NCBI GenBank assembly: GCA_003565555.1
Contig: PXBH01000151.1
Span: forward strand, 1-56,010
Origin: Cryomorphaceae bacterium
GTDB lineage: Bacteria; Bacteroidota; Bacteroidia; Flavobacteriales_D; Cryomorphaceae
Direction: 5' to 3'
Length of the DNA stretch: 56,010 nucleotides
Made by a program: the position numbers and the translations under genes. Shown here in pieces: positions 35,555-45,265 of the stretch; within the stretch, counting starts at the first letter, position 1; every line of letters starts with the position of its first letter. A model generated the notes under the pieces. It saw only the letters and a program-made list of their open reading frames with translations. It was not told the DNA's origin and ran no database searches.

Positions 35555-37963
35555 ATGCCGAAGAATTTGGTCATCGTCGAATCACCCGCCAAAGCAAAGA
35601 CCATTGAGGGCTTTCTAGGGAAGGATTATCTTGTGAAATCGAGCTACGGCCACGTGCGCGACCTGAAGAAAAAGGGCCTCGGGGTAGATGTGGACAATAG
35701 TTTTAAGCCCGAATACGAAGTTTCTCCCGACAAGAAAAAACTGGTCAAAGAGCTGCGTGATCATGTGAAAAAGGCAGAAACGGTATGGCTCGCGACTGAC
35801 GAGGACCGGGAAGGTGAGGCCATTTCGTGGCACCTTGAGGAAACACTCAACCTAAAAAATAAGGATACCAAGCGCATCGTTTTTCACGAGATCACCAAAG
35901 ATGCCATTGACCGGGCGATTAAAAATCCGCGTAAAGTGGACTATCGTCTTGTGGATGCGCAGCAAGCCCGTCGTGTGTTGGACAGGCTGGTAGGTTTCGA
36001 ACTCTCTCCCATTTTGTGGAAAAAGGTAAAGCCTTCGCTCAGCGCGGGCCGCGTGCAGTCTGTGACGGTCAGGCTCATCGTAGAGCGGGAGCGCGACATT
36101 CAAAACTTTAAGCAGGACGTACGGTACCGCGTTACCGGCGTATTTTCCGCTGACGGCAAGACCTTTAAAGCCGAGCTTTCCAAGCGCTTTTCCACCCTCG
36201 AAGAGGCCCGCGAATTTACCGAGAGCTGTGCGGATGCCCAATTTGCCGTAAGCGATCTGGAGGTAAAACCGTTCAAGAAAAAACCCGCCGCCCCCTTCAC
36301 CACCTCCACACTTCAGCAGGAGGCGAGCAGGAAACTCGGTTTTTCCGTAGCTCGCACCATGTCGGTGGCACAAAAACTTTACGAGGAAGGTAAAATCACC
36401 TATATGCGAACCGACAGCCTCAACCTTTCGGACACCGCAGTAAAGGCTGCAAAGGCCGTAATTGAATCGCAGTACGGTGCAAAATACTCCCAATCCAGAA
36501 AATACACCTCCAAAAGCAAAGGCGCCCAAGAGGCCCACGAAGCGGTACGACCGGTGGATATGGCGGTGAGCAATGCCGGATCGGATACCTCAGAAGAGCG
36601 GCTTTACGACCTGATTTGGAAGCGTACCCTCGCCTCGCAGATGGCTGAAGCCGAACTGGAGCGCACACGTATCAAAATTGTTCTCAAAAACGCGGGCGGG
36701 AAATTTGAAGACCTCCACTTCCTGGCCAAAGGTGAAGTGATCAAATTTGACGGATTCCTGAAGGTGTACCTCGAGGGAACGGATGATGAAGATACCGATG
36801 AAAAAGCGGAAGAGGGCCTGCTGCCGGCTGTAAAAGCGGGGGATGAAGTAGAACGCATTTCCGTAAGGGCTACCCAGCGCTTCTCAAACCATCCGCCGAG
36901 GTATTCGGAGGCAAGTCTTGTAAAGCGCCTCGAAGAACTCGGTATCGGCAGGCCGTCGACATATGCGCCCACCATCTCCACCGTGCAGAAGCGCGGATAT
37001 GTGGTGAAAGAAGACAGAGACGGCACGCCCCGCGATTACAAAGAAATAGTCCTCGATAAGAAAGGAATCCGCGAAGAAACGAAGACAGAAAATACAGGTG
37101 TGGAGCGCTCGAAGCTCTTCCCGACCGATATCGGCATCGTGGTCAATGATTTTTTGGTGGAGCATTTTGAAAGAATCTTGAGCTACGACTTCACGGCCTC
37201 CGTCGAAAAGCAATTCGATGAGATCGCGGAGGGCATGACGGAATGGACCCGCATGCTGAAGACCTTTTACAAGAGCTTTCACGAAAATGTAGAGCAAACG
37301 CTGGAGCACAGCGATCGGGCTACGGGAGAGCGCGTATTGGGCGAAGACCCGAAAACGGGCAAACCTGTGATTGCGCGTATCGGGCGTTACGGCCCGATGG
37401 TGCAAATCGGCTCGGCAGAGGACGAGGAAAAACCGCGATTCGCCGGTCTGCGCAAAGACCAGAGCATCACCAGCATCACTTTCGAGGAGGCCATGGACCT
37501 GTTCAAGCTTCCGCGAAAAGTAGGCACCTACGAGGATGGCGATATCACGGCCGCCGTGGGACGTTTCGGCCCTTACCTCCGGCACAAAGGCGCATTTTTC
37601 AGCATCAAAGAAGCAGACGGCGACGACCCCCTGACCATCGAGGAAGACCGCGCCGTAGAGGTCATCGAGGCGAAGCGCAAGGCAGATCGGGAAAAACTGA
37701 TTCGCCAATTTGATGAAGATCCGGACATGCAGTTGCTGAACGGCCGTTGGGGGCCCTACCTCAAAGCCGGAAAGAAAAATGTGCGCCTCCCCAAGGATGC
37801 AGACGTGGAAAAACTGACCTATGAAGATTGCGTAAAACTTGCTGAAGCGGCGCCCGCACCCCGAGGCCGCGGAGGAAAAGCAGCACCCAAAACCGCTGCG
37901 AAAAAAACGCCCGCAAAAAAAACAGCGAAGAAGCCGACCAAGAAGACCGGAAGTAAAAAATGA
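35555..37963 (+). CDS. topA: DNA topoisomerase I
   Basis: TopA relaxes negative supercoils. Starting with the ATG at 35555 gives 802 residues beginning MPKNLVIVESPAKAKTIEGF, the family N-terminus; an upstream frame to 35414 adds 47 residues unlike any topoisomerase. The Toprim domain, the catalytic tyrosine at residue 283 in ITYMRTDS, and C-terminal toprim-Crpt-like repeats (RIGRYGPMVQIG and later copies) are present. There are no clear zinc-finger cysteines. The last 35 residues are a Lys/Ala/Pro/Thr tail. The stop overlaps the ureohydrolase start (ATGA). Confidence 0.97.
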   Translation: MPKNLVIVESPAKAKTIEGFLGKDYLVKSSYGHVRDLKKKGLGVDVDNSFKPEYEVSPDKKKLVKELRDHVKKAETVWLATDEDREGEAISWHLEETLNLKNKDTKRIVFHEITKDAIDRAIKNPRKVDYRLVDAQQARRVLDRLVGFELSPILWKKVKPSLSAGRVQSVTVRLIVERERDIQNFKQDVRYRVTGVFSADGKTFKAELSKRFSTLEEAREFTESCADAQFAVSDLEVKPFKKKPAAPFTTSTLQQEASRKLGFSVARTMSVAQKLYEEGKITYMRTDSLNLSDTAVKAAKAVIESQYGAKYSQSRKYTSKSKGAQEAHEAVRPVDMAVSNAGSDTSEERLYDLIWKRTLASQMAEAELERTRIKIVLKNAGGKFEDLHFLAKGEVIKFDGFLKVYLEGTDDEDTDEKAEEGLLPAVKAGDEVERISVRATQRFSNHPPRYSEASLVKRLEELGIGRPSTYAPTISTVQKRGYVVKEDRDGTPRDYKEIVLDKKGIREETKTENTGVERSKLFPTDIGIVVNDFLVEHFERILSYDFTASVEKQFDEIAEGMTEWTRMLKTFYKSFHENVEQTLEHSDRATGERVLGEDPKTGKPVIARIGRYGPMVQIGSAEDEEKPRFAGLRKDQSITSITFEEAMDLFKLPRKVGTYEDGDITAAVGRFGPYLRHKGAFFSIKEADGDDPLTIEEDRAVEVIEAKRKADREKLIRQFDEDPDMQLLNGRWGPYLKAGKKNVRLPKDADVEKLTYEDCVKLAEAAPAPRGRGGKAAPKTAAKKTPAKKTAKKPTKKTGSKK

Positions 37964-39126
37964 AACCTTCTGATGACTTCTCCTTCTATCTCCGGCCGAT
38001 AGACGGAGAGCTCGCCGAGCGCTGCATTAAATTGAGGGGGGACCAACCCTACTCGCCGATTGCCATCCACACCCACGGTGCTTTTCCCGAAACGGAGGGC
38101 GCTGATGCCGTGATCATCGGGATAGACAACCGCCTCGGTGATGAAGGGCCCTGCGGTGCAGATGAGATCAGAAGGCAGCTCTACGCGCTGCACCTGCCTG
38201 AATCAGACTTGAAAATTGTCGATTTGGGCAACATTATCCGAGGCGAGCGCGAAAACGACACCCATACAGCCCTGCGGAATGTAATCAGCGGACTGGCGCT
38301 TCACCGCACTACCGCCGTTATTTTGGGAGGCGGACAGGAACTGACCCACGCTGTCTATGCAGCTTATGAGGTATTGGAGACTTCCGTCAATCTGGCCGTG
38401 ATTGATGCTTCCTTGGACATGGGAGAGTTTCGCGAAGCGCTTTCCGCAAATAACTATTTGAGCAAAATCGTCATCCACAAGCCCAGTTACCTTTTCAATT
38501 TAAGTGTATTGGGATGCCAGAAGTACTTCAATGACCCCGAGACGATGCTCCTTATGGACAAACTCTACTTCGATGTGCTCCGCCTCGGAGAAATCAGGGA
38601 TGAGCCCAAAAGTACAGAACCCCTCTTGCGGCAGGCAGACATTTTGAGCATCGATCTGGAAGGCATCAAAAATGCCGATGCCCCCGGAAGCTATCAGCCC
38701 AACGGCCTTACCGGAGAGGAAGTATGCCGGATGGCGCGCTACGCCGGACTGGGTGACAGGTGCAGCTGCGTAGGGATTTTTAATCATTTTCCCGAAAGGG
38801 ACCCCCACGGCCAAACTGCCCTGCTTTGCGCACAGATCGTTTGGCATATTTTTGAAGGATTAGCGCAGCGCGTGAGGGAGTATCCCCTGATGAACCGCGC
38901 CGACTTTTTGGAGTACCGGGTGCAGATGGCTGCGGGAGGTGAGCACATCACTTTTTTCAAGAGCAAAAAAACAGACAAATGGTGGATGAATGTACCCTAC
39001 ACCGCAGGAGAAACCGGGCGTAAAGTCAGGCACCACCTCATCCCTTGCAACTATAGTGATTACGAAACGGCTGCAACGGGAGAAGTTCCGGACCTTTGGT
39101 GGCGTACCTACCGCAAACTGACATGA
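37960..39126 (+). CDS. Ureohydrolase (arginase/formimidoylglutamase) family protein with altered metal ligands
   Basis: The 388-residue protein has the arginase-fold pattern. However, the manganese-binding motifs differ from the family: GG-D-H is GGGQ (Q126), D-A-H-x-D is D-A-S-L-D (149-153, serine for histidine), and S-x-D-x-D is S-I-D-L-E (230-234, glutamate for aspartate). Three of six expected ligands are therefore changed. A formimidoylglutamase-type gene beside topA and gldK is usual in flavobacteria. It overlaps topA by four bases and is 160 bases before the porP-like gene. A structural or regulatory role is possible; catalysis as arginase is doubtful. Confidence 0.85.
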   Translation: MKPSDDFSFYLRPIDGELAERCIKLRGDQPYSPIAIHTHGAFPETEGADAVIIGIDNRLGDEGPCGADEIRRQLYALHLPESDLKIVDLGNIIRGERENDTHTALRNVISGLALHRTTAVILGGGQELTHAVYAAYEVLETSVNLAVIDASLDMGEFREALSANNYLSKIVIHKPSYLFNLSVLGCQKYFNDPETMLLMDKLYFDVLRLGEIRDEPKSTEPLLRQADILSIDLEGIKNADAPGSYQPNGLTGEEVCRMARYAGLGDRCSCVGIFNHFPERDPHGQTALLCAQIVWHIFEGLAQRVREYPLMNRADFLEYRVQMAAGGEHITFFKSKKTDKWWMNVPYTAGETGRKVRHHLIPCNYSDYETAATGEVPDLWWRTYRKLT

Positions 39127-39188
39127 GAAGAAGCCCGATGGATTCCAAGTGTAGTACGCATTTCAATTCCGCCGATTTCACAAAAATT

Positions 39189-39218
39189 TTTGCCCGTTAC
39201 GGAATTTGCTTATTTTAG
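39189..39218 (+). promoter_or_regulatory. Candidate promoter of the T9SS operon
   Basis: TTTG (39189-39192), 18 bases, TATTTTAG (39211-39218; one mismatch to TAnnTTTG). Its predicted start lies upstream of the hairpin at 39239-39263, which in turn lies before the porP-like ATG at 39287. Confidence 0.55.
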
Positions 39219-39238
39219 TGCCACTCTTTCGAGAAAAT

Positions 39239-39263
39239 ACCCCTTTACAGGGGTTGTTTTTTT
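39239..39263 (+). terminator. Terminator-like hairpin in the T9SS operon leader
   Basis: Stem ACCCCT/AGGGGT (39239-39244 and 39249-39254) with a four-base loop, followed by TTGTTTTTTT. It could end the topA transcript, or act as an attenuator, because the candidate promoter at 39189-39218 is upstream of it. Confidence 0.65.
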
Positions 39264-39286
39264 ACGGAGAAAACCAATTAGACTGA

Positions 39287-40252
39287 ATGAAAAAGTACGC
39301 CATTGCCTTCGCCGTCACCATCGGCATATCCACCTATGCGTCAGCTCAGCAGGAGCCACAATTCACCCAATTTATGTACGACCGCCTGAGCATAAACCCC
39401 GCCTTCGCGGGGACGCAAGATGCGATTTGTGCCACAGTTTTGGGTCGGCAGCAGTGGGCGGGCTTCGCGGGACAGCCGAATACCGGATTGCTCAACGTCA
39501 ACGGCCCGATTGAATCGATCCGAAGCGGGATCGGCTTGAGTGCCTACTACGACGAACTCGGGCCGCTCTCTTCCGCAGCGGTAAGGCTCTCATATGCCTA
39601 CCATTTAAAGCTTTCGGGGCAGACCAAACTCAGCCTCGGAGCGGCAGTGGGAATCATGAACAGTACCGTAATGCCGGACTGGGTGGCATACAATTACAGC
39701 ACAGACGGTGTACCTCAGAATATCGGCACAGGTACAGGAGACCGCGCCATACCCCAATTTCGGGAAAACGCAACTGCACTTGACGCAAGTTTCGGAGCTT
39801 ATGTGTACAACCCTAAATGGTATGCGGGCCTTTCGGCCATCCACCTTCCCGCGGGAAATCTGGAGCCGCTCAACATCCGACTCGCCAGACATTATTACTT
39901 AATGGCGGGCTACAATTTCGAAATCACTCCGCAAATTACCGTTACCCCCCACATCTTGGCGAAGACGGATTTGGCATCCGCACAATTTGATGCAAACGCC
40001 ACCGTTATGTACGACAACACCTTCTGGTTTGGTATGACCTACAGGGTTCAGGACGCCATCGCACCCATGGCAGGCTATCAGTACCAAATGCCCGACGGTA
40101 AAAGCACATTGAGGATCGGTTATTCGTATGATTTTACCACCTCGCAATTGAACAATTATAGCAGCGGAAGCCATGAATTGATGTTGAGTTTCTGTCACAA
40201 ACTTGAAAAACCCTTACCGACGCGCGTTTACAAGAATCCGAGGTTTTTGTGA
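39287..40252 (+). CDS. PorP/SprF family type IX secretion outer-membrane protein
   Basis: The 321-residue protein has a signal peptide (MKKYAIAFAVTIGISTYASA) and the family's start of the mature part, QQEPQFTQFMYDRLSINPAF, then a beta-barrel-like pattern of alternating residues. PorP/SprF proteins work with the T9SS outer-membrane complex; in P. gingivalis porP heads porKLMN. Here it likewise heads gldKLMN. The C-terminus ends in strands suited to barrel insertion. Gene symbol is left open because PorP and SprF paralogues are hard to separate. Confidence 0.93.
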   Translation: MKKYAIAFAVTIGISTYASAQQEPQFTQFMYDRLSINPAFAGTQDAICATVLGRQQWAGFAGQPNTGLLNVNGPIESIRSGIGLSAYYDELGPLSSAAVRLSYAYHLKLSGQTKLSLGAAVGIMNSTVMPDWVAYNYSTDGVPQNIGTGTGDRAIPQFRENATALDASFGAYVYNPKWYAGLSAIHLPAGNLEPLNIRLARHYYLMAGYNFEITPQITVTPHILAKTDLASAQFDANATVMYDNTFWFGMTYRVQDAIAPMAGYQYQMPDGKSTLRIGYSYDFTTSQLNNYSSGSHELMLSFCHKLEKPLPTRVYKNPRFL

Positions 40253-40332
40253 TTCTGCCTGAAACTATCGAGGTAAGCATACGTAAAAACCACGTTGAAA
40301 CGTGCAAAATGAGGATTAAACACCTGCAAGGA

Positions 40333-41682
40333 ATGAAAAATCTGATCTTTATGCTCGTTGTCGCATCCACGCTCTTAAGTTGTGTGGGCGGGAACAGAGG
40401 AGAGCTTATCGGTGTGCAGCCAAGAGAAGACTGGATACAGTACAACCCTTACGGGATGAACTACATCCACTTCGGAAGCTACGTAATGGGGCCCGATGAC
40501 CAAGACGTTCCCTACGCCCACGTAAACAACTCCAAACGGGTGACCGTGAGTGCGTTTTATATGGACGACACGGAGATTTCCAACAACGAGTACCGCCAAT
40601 TCGTGTATTGGGTTCGTGATTCTATCGCCCACAAATACCTGGGTGAAGCCGGTATCGGAGAGCACGTTATTGAAGAAGACGAATACGGAGACGTGATTGA
40701 TCCGCCCATCATCAACTGGAAGGAAAAGATCGACTGGAACGGCGAAGAAGAGCGCGAAGAACTGGAAGATTTATTTCTTCCCGAATATGAGCGTTTTTAC
40801 AGACGTAAAGAAATTGATACGCGCAAGCTGAAATTTGAATATTACTGGATTGACCTGATGGAAGCGGCAAAGAAAGGAGGCCGCGATCTGGATCTGTCTT
40901 ACACCAATGTGAAAGGCCAGAATAACGCTATTCAGGGTCACGCTGACCGAAGCAAATTTATCATCCGTGAAATCATTAACGTGTACCCCGATACACTCGT
41001 GTGGGTGCACGATTACACCTACGCTTTCAATGAGCCGATGACAGAAATGTATTTCTGGCACCCGGCATACGACAACTATCCCGTGGTAGGTGTGACTTGG
41101 ACCCAAGCCAAAGCTTTTAATGTATGGCGTTCTCAGCTACTGAGCACCTTCAAGCAGAAAAACGGAGAAACTTTCGTACAGCGGTTTCGACTGCCCACGG
41201 AATCAGAGTGGGAATACGCCTCACGCGGCGGACTTGAAAAAAGTCCTTACCCTTGGGGGGGACCTTACATCAGAAACATTCTGGGTTGCCCGCTGGCCAA
41301 CTTCAAGCCGCAACGCGGTGACTATATTGACGACGACGGTGTGCAAACCGTTGACGTTCGAAGCTACGAACCCAACGGATTCGGCCTTTTCTGCATGGCC
41401 GGAAATGTGGCGGAGTGGACGAATACCGCCTATGACGAATCGGTATATGAATTTGCACATGATTTGAATGCAGAATACCAATATGATGCTTTGGCTGATG
41501 ATCCTCCCGCGTTGAAGCGGAAGGTAATTCGCGGCGGCTCATGGAAAGATGTGTCCTACTACCTGCAAAACGGGACGCGGAGCTATGAGTACCAAGACAC
41601 GGCCAAGTGTTACATTGGCTTCCGTTCCGTGATGAGTTATCTCGGACGGGGTAAAGTCGGCAATCCGGAGGATTGGAATTAA
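40333..41682 (+). CDS. gldK: Gliding motility lipoprotein GldK (PorK)
   Basis: GldK forms, with GldN, the periplasmic ring of the type IX secretion system. Starting at 40333 gives 449 residues with a lipoprotein signal (KNLIFMLVVASTLLSCVGG; cysteine 17); ATG at 40309 is an alternative and adds eight residues. The mature part is a formylglycine-generating-enzyme-like (SUMF1) domain: YVMGPDDQD, FYMDDTEISNNEYRQF, RLPTESEWEYASRGGLE, GNVAEWTNTAY and VIRGGSWKD. An insertion of about 150 residues splits the domain, as in GldK proteins. It follows the porP-like gene directly. Confidence 0.95.
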   Translation: MKNLIFMLVVASTLLSCVGGNRGELIGVQPREDWIQYNPYGMNYIHFGSYVMGPDDQDVPYAHVNNSKRVTVSAFYMDDTEISNNEYRQFVYWVRDSIAHKYLGEAGIGEHVIEEDEYGDVIDPPIINWKEKIDWNGEEEREELEDLFLPEYERFYRRKEIDTRKLKFEYYWIDLMEAAKKGGRDLDLSYTNVKGQNNAIQGHADRSKFIIREIINVYPDTLVWVHDYTYAFNEPMTEMYFWHPAYDNYPVVGVTWTQAKAFNVWRSQLLSTFKQKNGETFVQRFRLPTESEWEYASRGGLEKSPYPWGGPYIRNILGCPLANFKPQRGDYIDDDGVQTVDVRSYEPNGFGLFCMAGNVAEWTNTAYDESVYEFAHDLNAEYQYDALADDPPALKRKVIRGGSWKDVSYYLQNGTRSYEYQDTAKCYIGFRSVMSYLGRGKVGNPEDWN

Positions 41683-41728
41683 TGCAACTTAAGCAAGGAA
41701 AACACTCAACTTTCAAAACACAAGACAA

Positions 41729-42520
41729 ATGAAACCAGGAAGCAAAGGATGGAAAAAATTTATGGCCAAGCTGTATGGCTGGGGAGCTGCAATTGTAATT
41801 CTCGGAGCACTTTTCAAAATTCAGCACTGGCCGGGTGCGGGGCTTATGCTGACCGTAGGCCTTTCTACCGAAGCGGTGATCTTCTTTTTCTCCGCATTTG
41901 AACCCATCCATGAGGAGATCGATTGGACGCTTGTTTATCCCGAACTGCGCAGCGGCGAACCCGTGCATGCTGAGGAAACTCCCGCACTCAAAGACGATGA
42001 ATCGATCACTGAGCAGCTCGACCACATGCTTGAAGAGGCCAAGATCGAACCTGAACTCATTGCGAGTCTGGGCGACGGCTTGCGCAGTCTGAGCACACAG
42101 GCATCCAAACTCAACGACATTACCGACGCATCTGTAGCTACTACAGAGTACACAGCTTCTCTGAAAGGTGCCTCGGAAAAGGTAGGAGAACTCACAGAAA
42201 CCTACTCACGCGCTTCTGAAGCGCTCACAGGTCTCTCCGAAAATCAAGAAGCCGGTGCAACTGCCGGTGAACACCTGAGAAAAATGACGACCAACCTTTC
42301 AGAGTTAAACAAGATGTACGAGGTACAGCTCACCGAACTCCAAACGTCGTCACAGCTCTACAGCGGTATCACCGAGCTCATGCAAAACCTCACGGACTCC
42401 GTGGAGGACACCAAGCGATACAAAGAGAACATCTCCGAACTCGCTAACAATCTTTCTGACCTCAACACGGTATACGGCAATATGCTTTCAGCAATGAACG
42501 CGCCGGCAAGCCGCGGTTAA
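41729..42520 (+). CDS. gldL: Gliding motility/T9SS motor protein GldL
   Basis: GldL and GldM form the proton-driven motor of gliding and type IX secretion. The 263-residue protein has two closely spaced membrane helices (about 15-35 and 38-60) with the signature YGWGAAIVILGALFKIQHWP and TVGLSTEAVIFFFSAFEP. Glutamate 48 in the second helix matches the functionally essential glutamate known in GldL. The remaining 200 residues are cytoplasmic and coiled-coil-like. It lies 46 bases after gldK and 40 before gldM. Confidence 0.97.
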   Translation: MKPGSKGWKKFMAKLYGWGAAIVILGALFKIQHWPGAGLMLTVGLSTEAVIFFFSAFEPIHEEIDWTLVYPELRSGEPVHAEETPALKDDESITEQLDHMLEEAKIEPELIASLGDGLRSLSTQASKLNDITDASVATTEYTASLKGASEKVGELTETYSRASEALTGLSENQEAGATAGEHLRKMTTNLSELNKMYEVQLTELQTSSQLYSGITELMQNLTDSVEDTKRYKENISELANNLSDLNTVYGNMLSAMNAPASRG

Positions 42521-42560
42521 TTCATTTATTTTTCAATCCCAAAGATTAAAGTCAAAATAA

Positions 42561-44240
42561 ATGGCCGGAGGTAAAGAAACACCCAGACAGAAGATGATCG
42601 GTATGATGTACTTGGTACTCACCGCTCTTCTGGCCCTTAACGTATCAAAAGAAATTCTCGACGCATTCATCACCATCAATAACGGTCTTGAAACGACGAA
42701 GGTAACTTTTGACGGAAAGCTGGCACAACAGTACGCCGCATTCAGTGCGTCGTACGCGGAAAACCCCGAAAAATACGGGGAAGCATGGGCGCGGGCGGAA
42801 AACTTGCGCAAAGAAGCAAATGCACTCGTTTCGCACATCGATTTGATAAAGGCAAAGACCATTGCCGTGACCGAGGGAAAAGAGTTGGAGGAAGTCATCG
42901 GAAAAAATCAATTCGGTGTCGATACCGTTCTGAACCTCGCATACGTGTCCAGTAAAGACAACTACGACGCGAATACTACCATCATGATCGGTGCGGAGCC
43001 TGACAGGCCCAAAGAGGATGCACATGCAGACGGAAACAACTACCGGGCCGCGGTGCTTCGTGAAAAACTGGAGAGTTACGGAGATTTGCTGAAGTCAATG
43101 GTAAACACCAACCCCGGTCTCATTCAAGCGCTCGACAGCCTATTTACCTATCCTACGAAGGTGAGAGATGCATCGGGTACGATGACGAACTGGGAGTCGC
43201 TGAATTTCTACCATGTTCCTCTTGCAGCTACGACCACCATTTTGTCAAAGCTTCAAAGTGATGTTCGAAATGCGGAATCGGATGTGCTCGGATACTTGTT
43301 CGCAGATGTAGATGCAGCTTCATTCAAGTTCACCGAACTTCAGGCTGTTGTTATTCCGGAGAAGACTTACGTTCTTGAGAATGACTCTTTTCGCGCAGAT
43401 GTATTTCTTGCTGCATACGACGATACCAACCTGCCCGAGATCTACCTCGCACCGGAAGGTACGAAGCTGGACTCCGGCGCTACCGAACTTCCCGAAGGCG
43501 CCGTTAAAGTACCGATGGGCACCGACGGTTACGGAAAGCTCAGGTTGCCGGCGCGCAACATCGGAGAGAAAAACTGGCAGGGAATTATCAAGTTCAGAAA
43601 TCCGGCCGGCGGCTTTATTTACAAGCAATACGATGCCAATTACGAAGTAGCCCGCCCATCATTGGTGGTGTCACCTACGAAGATGAACGTATTGTATCGC
43701 GGGGTGGAAAATCCGGTGGCGATATCCGTACCCGGAATCAGCCAAGATGCCCTCAGTCCGCGCATCGACAACGGACGCCTCTCCCGTCAGGCAGACGGCA
43801 CCTACGTGGTAACCGACCTCAAAGGCGGAAACAAAGCTACCATCAATGTGACCGCAGAAATCAACGGTGAACAAAAGCCGATGGGAAGCTTCGAATTTCG
43901 CGTGAAATCAGTTCCGGATCCTGTGGCTAAATTTGCCGGAAAGGGCCCCGCCGACAATACTGTGAGCCGTGCGGAACTGACTGCCGCACTCGGTGTGATT
44001 GCAGATTTGGAAGACTTTGTATTTGACCTGAAATTTCCTGTGAAGTCTTTTGATTTGACGGTAATCATGGGAGGAGATGTTCGTACCCTTTCTTCGAACA
44101 GCAACCGCCTTACCGCAGATCAACAAGAACTGCTGAAGCAGGTGCGAAGAAACCAAACGGTGATCATCGAAAACATACGTGCACAGGCACCTGACGGGTC
44201 TACCCGAGCACTGGGAAGCATCAACCTGCGCGCATTTTAA
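42561..44240 (+). CDS. gldM: Gliding motility/T9SS motor protein GldM
   Basis: The 559-residue GldM (PorM) crosses the inner membrane once and spans the periplasm to reach the GldK/N ring. The start MAGGKETPRQKMIGMMYLVL includes arginine 9, which pairs with GldL in known motors, then the single membrane helix (about 15-33). Four periplasmic domains are expected; the last carries DDFVFDLKFPV-like strands (here LEDFVFDLKFPVKSFDLTVI). Length is that of the family. Ten bases separate its stop from the gldN ATG. Confidence 0.97.
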   Translation: MAGGKETPRQKMIGMMYLVLTALLALNVSKEILDAFITINNGLETTKVTFDGKLAQQYAAFSASYAENPEKYGEAWARAENLRKEANALVSHIDLIKAKTIAVTEGKELEEVIGKNQFGVDTVLNLAYVSSKDNYDANTTIMIGAEPDRPKEDAHADGNNYRAAVLREKLESYGDLLKSMVNTNPGLIQALDSLFTYPTKVRDASGTMTNWESLNFYHVPLAATTTILSKLQSDVRNAESDVLGYLFADVDAASFKFTELQAVVIPEKTYVLENDSFRADVFLAAYDDTNLPEIYLAPEGTKLDSGATELPEGAVKVPMGTDGYGKLRLPARNIGEKNWQGIIKFRNPAGGFIYKQYDANYEVARPSLVVSPTKMNVLYRGVENPVAISVPGISQDALSPRIDNGRLSRQADGTYVVTDLKGGNKATINVTAEINGEQKPMGSFEFRVKSVPDPVAKFAGKGPADNTVSRAELTAALGVIADLEDFVFDLKFPVKSFDLTVIMGGDVRTLSSNSNRLTADQQELLKQVRRNQTVIIENIRAQAPDGSTRALGSINLRAF

Positions 44241-44250
44241 ACATCTGATT

Positions 44251-45108
44251 ATGAAAGCCTTTTCATCACTTATCGCTTCTGTCGCAATCGTTCTTTTCTC
44301 TTGGAATACAGGTAGTGTTGCTGCACAAACCGTTCTTGACGGTGCCTATATCAAGGAGCACAACAAGACGAAAAAGGTGGTTCAGTACCCCTTTATCCGA
44401 GAATCGGACGTGATGTGGGCCAAGCGGATTTGGCAAGACATCAACCTTCGGGAAAAGATGAACTTACCACTGTACTATCCCTTGGAAGAATCGAGCGGAA
44501 TGAAAAACCTTTTTTCAGTCATCAGAGACGCTCTTTTGGTGGAAGGTTCGATCACAGCCTACAGCGTAGGTATCTCGGGCAAAGAGGACGACTTCAGAAC
44601 ACCGATGCTGGTAAGTGATGTAAAAGAGATCTATGAGAAGCAGGATACCACCTCAACCATGGATCCCGATACGGGAGAAATGATTGAGATCGTGCAAACC
44701 ATTGAACTCAGCGCTGATGAAATTACCCGTTATCGCGTGAAAGAAGATTGGTTCTTCGACAAACAGCGCTCTGAACGTTACATCCGCATCATCGGTATCG
44801 CACCGATGAAAGAGCGCATGGAACAGGGAGAGCCTACCGGTGCTTTTGAAACGCTGTTTTGGCTGTACTTCCCGGAATGTCGTTACGTATTTGCCAATTG
44901 GGATTCGTTCAACCGTTTCAACGATTCTGAGCGCCGCTCATTTGACGACCTCTTCCAGAAACGGATGTTTGCCTCGACGGTCATCAAAGAAAGCAATGTC
45001 TACGATCGTTCGATTCAAGATACCCACCGCGGCATTGATGCTTTGCTCAAAGCCGAAGAGATCAAGGAACAGCTCTTCGTCCTTGAACACGATCTCTGGA
45101 GCTATTGA
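44251..45108 (+). CDS. gldN: Gliding motility protein GldN
   Basis: GldN is the periplasmic partner of the GldK ring. Start at 44251 gives 285 residues with a signal peptide (AFSSLIASVAIVLFSWNTGS, cleavage after VAA); a longer frame reaching into gldM is rejected. Diagnostic segments are VVQYPFIRESDVMWAKRIWQ, then INLREKMNLPLYYPLEESSG, KEDWFFDKQRSERYIRIIGI and the C-terminal HDLWSY. It ends the T9SS operon and is followed by a strong terminator. Confidence 0.96.
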   Translation: MKAFSSLIASVAIVLFSWNTGSVAAQTVLDGAYIKEHNKTKKVVQYPFIRESDVMWAKRIWQDINLREKMNLPLYYPLEESSGMKNLFSVIRDALLVEGSITAYSVGISGKEDDFRTPMLVSDVKEIYEKQDTTSTMDPDTGEMIEIVQTIELSADEITRYRVKEDWFFDKQRSERYIRIIGIAPMKERMEQGEPTGAFETLFWLYFPECRYVFANWDSFNRFNDSERRSFDDLFQKRMFASTVIKESNVYDRSIQDTHRGIDALLKAEEIKEQLFVLEHDLWSY

Positions 45109-45130
45109 TCGAACGCTTATAATCCTTTTG

Positions 45131-45159
45131 AGAGGGGGCTTGTGCCCCCTCTTTTTTTT
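45131..45159 (+). terminator. Terminator of the T9SS (gldKLMN) operon
   Basis: A nine-base GC-rich stem (AGAGGGGGC/GCCCCCTCT, loop TTGT) is followed by eight T, 22 bases after the gldN stop codon. Confidence 0.95.
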
Positions 45160-45265
45160 GGCCCGAAAGCCTTTTTCATAAAACGAATTATTTGCTCGAA
45201 ATTTGCACGCCACATAAGCAGCGTCTCGGCGCACCGAACCTGCTTGCGCTCACAAGAACTTCCGC

